A stretch of 10,364 nt of DNA from assembly GCA_002407725.1 (NCBI GenBank), contig DHOD01000087.1, positions 1-10,364 on the forward strand, given 5' to 3'. This document shows, piece after piece, positions 1 to 5,827 of this stretch. Each line of letters begins with the position of its first letter. The first letter of the stretch is position 1. Source of the DNA: Christensenella sp. UBA5399. Its GTDB lineage: Bacteria; Bacillota; Clostridia; Christensenellales; Christensenellaceae. Both the position numbers and the translations under genes were made by a program. Below the pieces are notes generated by a model. That model saw nothing but the letters and a program-made list of their open reading frames with translations, was not told the DNA's origin and did no database searches.

Positions 1-245
1 TCAAGGATTGGGGGGCACGCCATCGACCGGACGACATTTCCTTTTCCCTGCCGATGTTCATATCGCACGACTACACCCATATCCCGCGCAATTTGATCTG
101 TATTATCTGTCGAATTATTGTCATAGACATAGATAACCGCTTCTGGCAGGTTTTGGCGAAAATCCTCGATCACCGCGCCAATACTCATGCTTTCATTGTA
201 GCAAGGCACAAGTACCGCTATGCTCTTATTTCCTGATTCTTCCAT
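1..245 (-). CDS. Family 2 glycosyltransferase, N-terminal part, runs off left edge
   Basis: The reading frame starts at an ATG (245-243) behind a strong AGGAGG (252-257, six bases away) and stays open for 81 codons to the window edge. It begins with a GT-A/GT2 nucleotide-sugar-binding fold: strand IAVLVPCYNE (residues 9-18), then VYVYDNNSTDNT-type sequence with Asp42 at the usual UDP-binding place, then GKGN at 67-70. This is the pattern of polyprenyl-phosphate sugar transferases (dolichyl-phosphate mannose synthase, ArnC-like), which load a sugar on a lipid carrier at the inner membrane face. The DxD metal motif would lie beyond the edge. It follows two SMR-like genes with an 18-bp gap, so it is probably the last or a late gene of the leftward operon. 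The final six residues (ACPPIL) do not look like the family, which normally continues with an aromatic residue after RSM, so the sequence end may be unreliable. Confidence 0.85.
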   Translation of the reverse strand, partial: MEESGNKSIAVLVPCYNESMSIGAVIEDFRQNLPEAVIYVYDNNSTDNTDQIARDMGVVVRYEHRQGKGNVVRSMACPPIL

Positions 246-263
246 TTTTTGCCTCCTATAAAT

Positions 264-605
264 TTATAAGCAAAACACAATAACCCCACCGACGATCATA
301 GCGATTCCTATAACCTTTTTTTTGCTTAGCTTCTCTTTTAAAATCAAACATGAGAGTACCGTCACCAGCACAAACCCAACTGACTCCAGCGCCTGACCAA
401 ACCGGTAATCCATACCGGAATATGCAGCAATCGAAAAAAATGTAGCAATCAACATCAATAAATACCCGATAATCACGCGTTTGTTCAGGTATTGCTTGAT
501 AAAGCTCTCGTGTTCAATATTTGCGCTTGTTTTCAGCAGTATCTGCGAGAACGCCGCAATTGTGACGCCGCACAGCATAATCAGCACACTTGTACTATTC
601 AGCAT
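264..605 (-). CDS. SMR/EamA-like four-helix membrane protein, second of a pair
   Basis: A 113-residue protein with four hydrophobic helices at about residues 5-24, 43-62, 71-89 and 96-112. The third helix is followed by KEKLSKKK and a glycine-rich fourth helix, the layout of half-size drug/metabolite transporter proteins (SMR, ArnE/ArnF, half-EamA). Such proteins work as dimers. The start codon lies inside the end of the upstream SMR-like gene (11-bp overlap) and has only a weak Shine-Dalgarno, suggesting translational coupling and a heterodimer with that partner. A glycosyltransferase follows after 18 bp. By analogy with ArnE/ArnF next to ArnC, I infer that the pair flips a polyprenyl-phosphate-linked sugar across the membrane; a drug or small-metabolite exporter is the alternative. 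By eye this gene is more AT-rich than the phosphofructokinase and ABC genes upstream. Confidence 0.8.
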   Translation of the reverse strand: MLNSTSVLIMLCGVTIAAFSQILLKTSANIEHESFIKQYLNKRVIIGYLLMLIATFFSIAAYSGMDYRFGQALESVGFVLVTVLSCLILKEKLSKKKVIGIAMIVGGVIVFCL

Positions 606-954
606 CGGAATTCACCAAAAACGTACCCGCTATTATGATGATCGTGCCAATAATATTGAATACGGTTATCCCTTCCTGAAAAATGATGGCCGACCACACC
701 ATGCCCCACACAATTGCGACCGCACGGTTTGCGTACGCCACATGCAGGTCAAAGCGCTTCAGCGCCTGCTGCCACAGCACCGCATACACTGCCAGTACAA
801 TAAAATCCAGCGCAATAAACACGATGAACATTGTGGACATAAATTCATTCCCGCGCGTGGCCATTTTTCCAAATACGCCCGAAAATGTATATACAATGAT
901 AATCAGCTGCAGCGCAACAATGTTTTTGAACGTAACCTTCTTTGCCTCAGCCAT
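595..954 (-). CDS. SMR/EamA-like four-helix membrane protein, first of a pair
   Basis: A 119-residue protein with helices at about residues 12-30, 40-60, 72-92 and 97-115. The segment between helices 2 and 3 (WQQALKRFDLHVAYANR) and the Glu94-Gly95 at the start of the last helix hairpin fit the drug/metabolite transporter superfamily in its half-size form. The ATG (954-952) lies inside the last codons of the phosphofructokinase gene (8-bp overlap), with AAGGAG at 964-959 also inside that gene, so translation is probably coupled. The pairing with a different SMR-like protein directly downstream points to a heterodimer, as known for ArnE/ArnF. The substrate is not shown by the sequence; a lipid-linked sugar is inferred from the glycosyltransferase that follows. 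Confidence 0.8.
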   Translation of the reverse strand: MAEAKKVTFKNIVALQLIIIVYTFSGVFGKMATRGNEFMSTMFIVFIALDFIVLAVYAVLWQQALKRFDLHVAYANRAVAIVWGMVWSAIIFQEGITVFNIIGTIIIIAGTFLVNSDAE

Positions 955-2044
955 TGATCTCCTTCGCCTGCCTCCCCAATGAAATCCCCATACTGACCGC
1001 CGTACGCACCAGCGCCGCGTCCTTCGGCACGGATTTTGTCTTGCCTGCCACGTCCGACAGTTTGTTTTCCGTCAATTCATCACCCTTCATCGCCACTGTA
1101 TACCCAAACCGGCCTTTGTTTATCAACTCCGCCGCATGCACACCCAACTTGGTTGACAGCATCCTGTCGTACGCGCTGGGCGATCCGCCGCGCTGTATAT
1201 GCCCCGGGACAACCAGCCTGGTCTCTATCCCCGTTGTTTCTTCAATTGTTTTGGTGATCAGCTCCGCAGTGCTCCGGACTCCCATCTCCTCCATCTTCAC
1301 ACGGCGCTCCCGCCTTTTCAGGTTTGCGTCGCTATCCCGAAAGGCCCCTTCCGCCACCGCGATGATCGAGAATGCTTTACCCCGCTCTGCACGCCTGCGC
1401 ACCGCCTCGGTCACCAGCTCCTCACAGAATGGGAATTCCGGTATCAATATCACATCCGCACCACCCGCGATGCCCGCATACAGTGTCAGCCAGCCTACCT
1501 TATTGCCCATCAGTTCCACCACCATCACCCTGCCGTGGCTGGAGGCTGTCGTGTGCATACGGTCGATCACATCCGTGGCAATATCCACCGCCGAATGAAA
1601 CCCAAACGTCACATCCGTTCCCCAAATATCGTTATCAATCGTTTTGGGCAGGCCGATTACGTTCAGCCCTTCCTCCGCGAGCAGGTTTGCCGTCTTATGT
1701 GTGCCGTTTCCGCCCAGTGTGCAAAGGCAATCCAGCTTCATCTTTTCATAATTTCGTACCATGCTCGCCACTTTGTCCACGTTGTCCTCTTCAATGACGC
1801 GCATATTTTTAAAGGGCGTCCGCACCGTACCCAGTATGGTGCCACCCAGTGTCAGTATCCCGGAAAATTCCTGTCGCTCCATCGTGCGGTAGGTGCCGTT
1901 AATCAGGCCCGAGTATCCGCCCGCGATGCCTACGATCTCCACATTCTCCATGCGCACATACGCCGCACGCGCAACACCCCTGATGGCCGCGTTCAGACCG
2001 GGACAATCCCCGCCGCTTGTCAGAATGCCTATCCGTTTCGCCAT
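947..2044 (-). CDS. pfkA: 6-phosphofructokinase (PfkA family, GGNG/PKTIDND type)
   Basis: A full-length 365-residue enzyme phosphorylating fructose 6-phosphate to fructose 1,6-bisphosphate in glycolysis. Visible motifs are the N-terminal GGDCPGLNAAIRG (11-23), GGNGT (111-115), PKTIDND (133-139) with catalytic Asp137, SSHGR with the substrate-binding Arg172, MGNKVGW (179-185) and GHIQRGGSPSAYDR near residue 285. Compared with E. coli PfkA, Asp103 is Asn113, Gly104 is kept as Gly114, Gly124 is Lys134 and Arg171 is Asn181. Gly at 104 usually goes with ATP use, while Lys at 124 is shared with PPi-dependent and mixed-substrate (group III) enzymes, so the phosphate donor is uncertain; ATP is the likelier one. 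It starts 10 bp after the thioesterase gene and overlaps the first SMR-like gene by 8 bp, so it is an internal operon gene. The Shine-Dalgarno (AAGGGA) is rather far from the ATG. Confidence 0.95.
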   Translation of the reverse strand: MAKRIGILTSGGDCPGLNAAIRGVARAAYVRMENVEIVGIAGGYSGLINGTYRTMERQEFSGILTLGGTILGTVRTPFKNMRVIEEDNVDKVASMVRNYEKMKLDCLCTLGGNGTHKTANLLAEEGLNVIGLPKTIDNDIWGTDVTFGFHSAVDIATDVIDRMHTTASSHGRVMVVELMGNKVGWLTLYAGIAGGADVILIPEFPFCEELVTEAVRRRAERGKAFSIIAVAEGAFRDSDANLKRRERRVKMEEMGVRSTAELITKTIEETTGIETRLVVPGHIQRGGSPSAYDRMLSTKLGVHAAELINKGRFGYTVAMKGDELTENKLSDVAGKTKSVPKDAALVRTAVSMGISLGRQAKEING

Positions 2045-2054
2045 TGCCGCAACA

Positions 2055-2792
2055 TCATCCCTTCCATGTCACAAAAGCATCAAAAACTGTTTTGTCGCCC
2101 GTTTTGCCGCAGACAAACCATCCGCCGCCCTCTTCCTGCATATATAAATCCACCTGCTGGTCTATGTACGCCTCCGCAATATAGTTGATCCTGATGCGTT
2201 CCAGGCGCTGCTTCTCCAGCATTGCAGAAGGGAAAAGCTCACAGATCCAGTTCAGGTACTTTGTGTTGTTCATATGCACGTTCATATCCACATCGCTGTA
2301 CAGCACCGTCCGGGTCTTCCTCTTCTCCATGGCGGCCGGCAATATGATCTTGCCCGGCTCCTCCATCACGGCCGGCAACGCCGGGTCGTACGGATAATCG
2401 CCCAGCACCGTTGTCCGCTTGAGCGTCCGCGCCCCAATGTCAAAGAGTACCCACTGGCTGGACGCCATGCCCAGAATATTTCCATCCATATCGCTGAATT
2501 GAAACTGCCGCAAAAAAATCAATCTTGTAGGCTTGAGCGGCCAAGTCGCCACACGTATTGTCTGGCCGATCTTGGGATAGCTGTTCATGTCGACAGCCAT
2601 ACGCGTCAGCACCCATCCGAGGCCCTTTTTGTCCACCAAATCCACCCTGCCCGCGCCCACCGATGTTGCATGGTCTTCCGCAATTTCCTGCATGCGCACA
2701 AATATCGCGGACGGCATCCATTCTCCCTTGATATCCACATCCTGCGCACGCAGGTAATATTTCTGTTCCAGTTTAAACCGGTCCTTCTGCAT
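2055..2792 (-). CDS. Acyl-ACP thioesterase (FatA/FatB-like double hotdog)
   Basis: The enzyme hydrolyses acyl-acyl-carrier protein to free fatty acid in the cytoplasm. The 245-residue protein has the two-hotdog layout of the bacterial/plant acyl-ACP thioesterase family. The first half carries IAEDHATSVGAG (about 37-48) and VLTRMAVDM (61-69). The second half carries SDVDMNVHMNNTKYLNW (166-182), in which Asp169, Asn171 and His173 form the DxNxH triad known from plant FatB. I chose the ATG at 2792-2790, with GGGGGA a few bases upstream; a GTG at 2807, overlapping the ATPase stop by one base, would add five residues. It sits between an amino-acid ABC ATPase and phosphofructokinase in the same operon, perhaps feeding fatty acids to lipid or envelope synthesis. 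That role is inferred; the chain length preferred cannot be read from the sequence. Confidence 0.9.
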   Translation of the reverse strand: MQKDRFKLEQKYYLRAQDVDIKGEWMPSAIFVRMQEIAEDHATSVGAGRVDLVDKKGLGWVLTRMAVDMNSYPKIGQTIRVATWPLKPTRLIFLRQFQFSDMDGNILGMASSQWVLFDIGARTLKRTTVLGDYPYDPALPAVMEEPGKIILPAAMEKRKTRTVLYSDVDMNVHMNNTKYLNWICELFPSAMLEKQRLERIRINYIAEAYIDQQVDLYMQEEGGGWFVCGKTGDKTVFDAFVTWKG

Positions 2793-2806
2793 TTCCGTCC
2801 CCCGCA

Positions 2807-3568
2807 CTACACGCTCAGCAGCTTGTTCAAAAACGCTTTGATGCGTTCTTCCTTCGGGTTTACCAGCAGCTGCTCAGGGTTGCCCCTCTCCAGTATAATC
2901 CCGTTATCCATGAACACGACGCTTGTGGCAACTTCTTTGGCAAAGCCCATTTCGTGCGTCACAATCAACATGGTCATATGCTCTTTTGCCAGGCCCTTAA
3001 TCACTTCCAGCACCTCGCCTGTCAGCTCCGGGTCCAGCGCCGAAGTCGGCTCGTCAAAGCAAAGGATGTCCGGATCCATCGCAAGCGCGCGGGCGATTGC
3101 CACACGCTGCGCCTGCCCGCCCGAGAGCTCGAACGGATATGCCTTCGCCTTGTCGGAAAGCCCGACCTTGTCCAGCAGCGCAAGGGCCTCTTGCTCTGCC
3201 TGTTTTTCGTCCTTTTTATCCACGCCAATAGGCGCCAGGGAGACATTTTGCACCACATTGAGGTGCGGGAAGAGGTTGAAGTTCTGGAACACCATCCCAA
3301 GGTGCAGCCGCGCCGTGCGCAGCTCGTCCTCCTTCAGGTATTCCGTCACGCCGTTCTTCTCCTCCGCAATGGTGATTCCGTCCAGCACAATCGTCCCCTT
3401 CTCCGCGCGCTCCAGGCAATTTATGCACCGCAAAAGCGTCGACTTTCCGCTGCCCGAAGGGCCGATGATCGCCGTCACCTCACCCTTCTGCACCGTCAGG
3501 TTGATGTCCTTCAGCACTTCGTTATCGCCAAAGCTTTTATAAAGATGTCTTACGTCCAGCATATCCAT
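2807..3568 (-). CDS. Polar amino-acid ABC transporter ATPase (GlnQ/HisP-like)
   Basis: A 253-residue cytoplasmic nucleotide-binding subunit that powers uptake of a polar amino acid. All ABC motifs are intact: Walker [10 protein letters not shown] (36-44), Q-loop Gln95 in [11 protein letters not shown], signature LSGGQ (148-152), Walker B ILCFDEP (168-174), D-loop SALD (176-179) and H-loop His205 in VTHEM. The FNLFPH and SALDPE context is typical of the PAAT family. The length is normal for the family. The start ATG lies 3 bp after the permease stop, with AGGA about ten bases upstream; a second in-frame ATG two codons later is too far from it. Together with the permease and binding lipoprotein just upstream it forms a complete importer. 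Confidence 0.95.
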   Translation of the reverse strand: MDMLDVRHLYKSFGDNEVLKDINLTVQKGEVTAIIGPSGSGKSTLLRCINCLERAEKGTIVLDGITIAEEKNGVTEYLKEDELRTARLHLGMVFQNFNLFPHLNVVQNVSLAPIGVDKKDEKQAEQEALALLDKVGLSDKAKAYPFELSGGQAQRVAIARALAMDPDILCFDEPTSALDPELTGEVLEVIKGLAKEHMTMLIVTHEMGFAKEVATSVVFMDNGIILERGNPEQLLVNPKEERIKAFLNKLLSV

Positions 3569-3571
3569 CGC

Positions 3572-4234
3572 TTATATCCTGTAATAGTCCATTCGTTTTT
3601 CTATTTTTTTGAGTACCACCGTCACAATTGCATTGATTGCCAGATAGAATATTGCCGCAACAATAAACGGCACGATCGTCGCGTCGCGCGTTACCGCCGC
3701 GTAAGCAAGCTTGAGTAAATCGCCCAGCGCCAGTATGCTGACCAGCGCGGTGTCCTTGACCAAGTTGATCACTTCGTTCCCCAGCGACGGCATCACAATT
3801 TTAAACACCTGTGGAATCACAATTTTCCGTGTTGTCATCCCTTTTGTCAGGCCCAGCACAGACGCCGCCTCATACTGCCCCCGGTTGATCGACTGAATGC
3901 CCCCGCGGAATATCTCGCTGAAATACGCCGTATAATTGAGCACAAACGAAAGCAGCGCCGACTGGAATTTCTCCATACGAAAATCCACGCCCACCGCCTG
4001 AAAAAACAGATTCAGGCCGTAATACAAAAACAAGACTTGTAAAATAAGAGGGGTTCCCCGCATCACCACAAGGTAGATGTTATAGATGAATTTAACGGGC
4101 TTGTATTTTGAAATGCTCAACTGCGAGCCAAAAAAACCCAGCGGTATGGAGAAAAGCAGCGTCAACGCAAAAAGTGAAAGCGTGATGCCCATTCCCTTTC
4201 CAAGCTCGGCAAACAACCCAAGAAAATAATCCAT
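3572..4234 (-). CDS. Polar amino-acid ABC transporter permease (GlnP/HisM-like)
   Basis: A 220-residue inner-membrane subunit with about five hydrophobic segments (roughly 16-36, 48-80, 92-108, 150-175 and 186-208). It has the family sequence RGTPLILQVLF (59-69) and the EAA coupling loop YEAASVLGLTKG through KIVIPQ (121-142), which docks on the ATPase. These mark the His/Glu/Gln/Arg/opine permease family. Only one permease gene is present, so the channel is probably a homodimer. It lies between the binding-protein gene (72-bp gap containing a hairpin) and the ATPase gene (3-bp gap). The particular amino acid cannot be told from this subunit. Confidence 0.95.
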   Translation of the reverse strand: MDYFLGLFAELGKGMGITLSLFALTLLFSIPLGFFGSQLSISKYKPVKFIYNIYLVVMRGTPLILQVLFLYYGLNLFFQAVGVDFRMEKFQSALLSFVLNYTAYFSEIFRGGIQSINRGQYEAASVLGLTKGMTTRKIVIPQVFKIVMPSLGNEVINLVKDTALVSILALGDLLKLAYAAVTRDATIVPFIVAAIFYLAINAIVTVVLKKIEKRMDYYRI

Positions 4235-4258
4235 TCAACTACCCCTCAAAACGAATGC

Positions 4259-4283
4259 GGGCAGTACAAATTTCGTACTGCCC
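4259..4283 (-). promoter_or_regulatory. Intercistronic hairpin between binding-protein and permease genes
   Basis: GGGCAGTAC at 4259-4267 and GTACTGCCC at 4275-4283 form a perfect 9-bp stem with a 7-base loop. An outer AACG/CGTT pairing (4250-4253 with 4287-4290) could extend it across a small internal loop. On the leftward transcript it follows the binding-protein stop by about 24 bases. A short T-run (4251-4248) comes some eight bases after the main stem, too far for a classic terminator. Hairpins at this place in ABC operons commonly stabilise the upstream mRNA or partly terminate, so that more binding protein than membrane subunit is made; that role is inferred here. Confidence 0.7.
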
Positions 4284-4306
4284 ATCCGTTTACAATTGCA
4301 AAAATA

Positions 4307-5164
4307 TTAAGACTCCGTTACGTCCCTGCCAAACCATTTGTTGCTGATCTCAGCCGCCGTACCGTCGCTCTTCATCTCTTCCAGCGCCGCCTCGACCGCA
4401 TCATGAAACGCCTGGTCGCCCTTGCGGAAGCCAATGCCGTATTCCTCCGGCGCCAGCGTCTCTTCCAGTATCACGTACTGGCCCGGCTTCTTCGCCATAT
4501 AATAGTCCGCCACGACAAGGTCTACGCCCAATGCATCCACCTGGCCGGAATCCACATCCAGCAGCGCCGTGACATAATCCTTAAATGCAGTGATCTCGCC
4601 AACGGAGGCCGAGAGTTCCGCATCGTCCTGTATCACGCCCTGCGCAGACGAGCCTTCCTGTACCGCCACGTTCTTCCCCGCAAGGTCCGCCAACTTTTTA
4701 ATATCCGAATCCGCCGTGACCAGGATCACCTGCATGTTTTTCATATACGGTTCGCTCATCAGCACTTTTTCTTTACGTTCATCGGTGATGGTATAGCCGT
4801 TCCAAATCACGTCAATGTTCTTGGAATCCAGCTCCAGCTCCTTCGTGCTCCAATCGATGGGCACCAGCTCGGCCTCTATACCCATGTGCTCGGCAACGCC
4901 CCGCGCCATATCGATATCAAACCCAACCAGTTCCCCGTTCTCGTCACGGAAACCCATGGGCGGGAAGCTGTCATCCAGCCCCATCAGAAACTTGCCCTTC
5001 GCCATGATATCGTCCAGCGACGTATCCTCCGCCGCAGCCGGCTCATCCGCCTGCGCATCCACCTGTCCCGCCGTTTCAGCCGGTTCCTGCGTCTTGGGCG
5101 AGCAGCCCGCCAGCACTGCCACCGACAAAAGCGCCACCAGCGTCACCATCAAAATCCTCTTCAT
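4307..5164 (-). CDS. Amino-acid ABC transporter substrate-binding lipoprotein
   Basis: A 285-residue extracytoplasmic binding protein. It begins with a lipoprotein signal (MKR, a hydrophobic stretch, then lipobox LAGC with acylated Cys21), then a Pro/Ala/Glu-rich linker to about residue 48, then a family 3 solute-binding domain. Seen motifs are DDSFPPMGFRDENGELVGFDIDM-like sequence from residue 64 (the ligand-binding start of the domain), DVIWNGYTIT (118-127), the SEPYM sequence before the hinge, and FGR near the C-terminus. The family binds His, Gln, Glu, Arg, Cys or opines; the ligand here is not resolvable. The start is supported by AGGGAG (5174-5179) nine bases before the ATG. It is the first gene of the leftward operon, behind the promoter at 5210-5238 and the palindrome at 5185-5200. 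Confidence 0.95.
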   Translation of the reverse strand: MKRILMVTLVALLSVAVLAGCSPKTQEPAETAGQVDAQADEPAAAEDTSLDDIMAKGKFLMGLDDSFPPMGFRDENGELVGFDIDMARGVAEHMGIEAELVPIDWSTKELELDSKNIDVIWNGYTITDERKEKVLMSEPYMKNMQVILVTADSDIKKLADLAGKNVAVQEGSSAQGVIQDDAELSASVGEITAFKDYVTALLDVDSGQVDALGVDLVVADYYMAKKPGQYVILEETLAPEEYGIGFRKGDQAFHDAVEAALEEMKSDGTAAEISNKWFGRDVTES

Positions 5165-5184
5165 ATATACATACTCCCTTTAGA

Positions 5185-5200
5185 AATTTTGTACAAAATT
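5185..5200 (-). promoter_or_regulatory. 16-bp perfect palindrome, candidate operator of the ABC operon
   Basis: AATTTTGTACAAAATT reads the same on both strands. It covers about +4 to +19 of the leftward transcript predicted from the promoter at 5210-5238 and ends just before the Shine-Dalgarno, a usual place for a repressor site. The arms resemble a CodY box (AATTTTCWGAAAATT), but the centre is one base longer and lacks the C/G, so CodY is not a clean match. The binding regulator is unknown. Confidence 0.55.
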
Positions 5201-5209
5201 ACACACCCC

Positions 5210-5238
5210 ATTATAGTTTATTGCGGTAAATTAGTAAA
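5210..5238 (-). promoter_or_regulatory. Sigma-A-type promoter of the leftward ABC/thioesterase/pfk operon
   Basis: On the minus strand a perfect -10 box TATAAT (5215-5210) lies 17 bp after TTTACT (5238-5233), which matches four of six bases of the -35 consensus. Transcription would start near 5203, giving a leader of about 39 bases before the binding-protein ATG. No other comparable promoter is seen within the downstream genes. Confidence 0.75.
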
Positions 5239-5304
5239 GTGTTTTACGGCGTCTTACAGCCTTTTGATGAAAGAATGGCACAATACTGTAGGCTGCATGC
5301 TCCC

Positions 5305-5349
5305 GCACTAAAGAATACTGAATGATTTGATTGTGTAATTCTTTAGCGC
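5305..5349. repeat. Inverted repeat between the divergent promoters
   Basis: CTAAAGAAT (5308-5316) and ATTCTTTAG (5338-5346) are perfect complements, and the match extends outward to GC/GC across one mismatch (arms 5305-5316 and 5338-5349), around a 21-base spacer. It lies upstream of both -35 boxes, so it is not transcribed from either predicted promoter. It may be a binding site for a regulator acting on one or both sides, or a leftover of a short mobile repeat. Confidence 0.5.
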
Positions 5350-5369
5350 ATCCGCGATAAAAATAACAC

Positions 5370-5398
5370 TTGACATTTTTTGTTTTTATTACTACACT
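5370..5398 (+). promoter_or_regulatory. Promoter of the BlaI/M56 gene pair
   Basis: A perfect -35 box TTGACA (5370-5375) is followed after 17 bp by TACACT (5393-5398), four of six bases of the -10 consensus. The spacer is T-rich. The start point would be near 5405, about 45 bases before the repressor ATG. The candidate BlaI-type dyads at 5389-5424 overlap the -10 box and the start point. Confidence 0.75.
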
Positions 5399-5424
5399 TA
5401 CAGTAACACGATTGCAATTGTAAT
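5389..5424 (+). promoter_or_regulatory. Candidate BlaI-type operator dyads over the -10 box and start site
   Basis: Two dyads are visible. The first is TTACT-N8-AGTAA (5389-5406), which contains the short palindrome TTACAGTAA (5398-5406). The second is ATTGCAATTGTAAT (5411-5424), a 14-bp dyad with one mismatched pair. The inner 12 bases of the second resemble the BlaI/MecI operator core TTACATATGTAA that I recall from staphylococci and bacilli, and carry an intact TGTAA half-site. The placement suits autorepression by the BlaI-like protein encoded just downstream. This is inference from family knowledge. Confidence 0.45.
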
Positions 5425-5448
5425 TATTGTACTATGGAGGTAGCCAAC

Positions 5449-5826
5449 ATGAAAACAACGCTTACCGCGCCCGAATGGTCCGTGATGTCCGCGCTTTGGG
5501 GGAGGGGTCCGCAATCGCTCTCCGGGGTGATCGCCGCCATGGGCGACGGCGTCGGCTGGAGCTATACCACGTATTCCTCCTACCTCAACAAGCTCGTGCA
5601 AAAAGGCTTTGTCGGTTTTGACGCGCGGGGCCGTGACAAGTTTTATTACCCGCTTGTAGAGAAAGATGCATGCATTGAGGCCGAAGGAAAGAGCGTTATA
5701 GAGAAAATCAGCGAGGAGAGTGCAAAAAAGCTTCTGGTCAGTATGATACGTGAAATAAATCTGTCCCAGGATGACAAGAAGGAGCTGCGGCAACTGATCG
5801 ACGAACTGAGCGATAAAGGAGACTGA
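5449..5826 (+). CDS. BlaI/MecI-family winged-helix repressor
   Basis: A 125-residue DNA-binding repressor. The N-terminal winged helix covers about residues 4-75: LTAPEWSVMSALWGRGPQSL at the start of helix 1 (residues 5 on), WSYTTYSSYLNKLVQKGFV as the recognition helix region, and GRDKFYYPLV as the wing. The acidic/basic C-terminal helices (from about 80) are the dimerisation part. I chose the ATG at 5449 because TGGAGG (5435-5440) lies eight bases ahead; an ATG at 5434 overlaps that site. BlaI repressors are inactivated by proteolysis when the partner BlaR1-type protease is triggered. S. aureus BlaI is cut at Asn101-Phe102 in LVLNF; the aligned sequence here is LLVSM, so that exact site is not kept. 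The M56 gene follows after one base, which makes the functional pairing very likely. Confidence 0.92.
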   Translation: MKTTLTAPEWSVMSALWGRGPQSLSGVIAAMGDGVGWSYTTYSSYLNKLVQKGFVGFDARGRDKFYYPLVEKDACIEAEGKSVIEKISEESAKKLLVSMIREINLSQDDKKELRQLIDELSDKGD

Positions 5827-5827
5827 T

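Noticed and set aside
1199..2188. Rightward open frame (329 codons) opposite phosphofructokinase, and a similar one at 942-1598
   Set aside because: Low-complexity His/Arg/Cys/Pro-rich products, antisense to a gene with complete catalytic motifs.
2274..3542. Long rightward open frame (422 codons) opposite the thioesterase and ABC ATPase genes
   Set aside because: Its product has no family pattern and is opposite two genes with intact motifs; the frame is open because of the codon bias of those genes.
5185..5200. CodY box
   Set aside because: The arms fit, but the centre is GTAC instead of the CWG of AATTTTCWGAAAATT, so spacing and central bases differ; kept only as an unnamed palindrome.
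4403..5311. Rightward open frame (302 codons) opposite the binding-protein gene and through the leftward promoter
   Set aside because: Arg/His-rich product without domain pattern, antisense to a clear lipoprotein gene.
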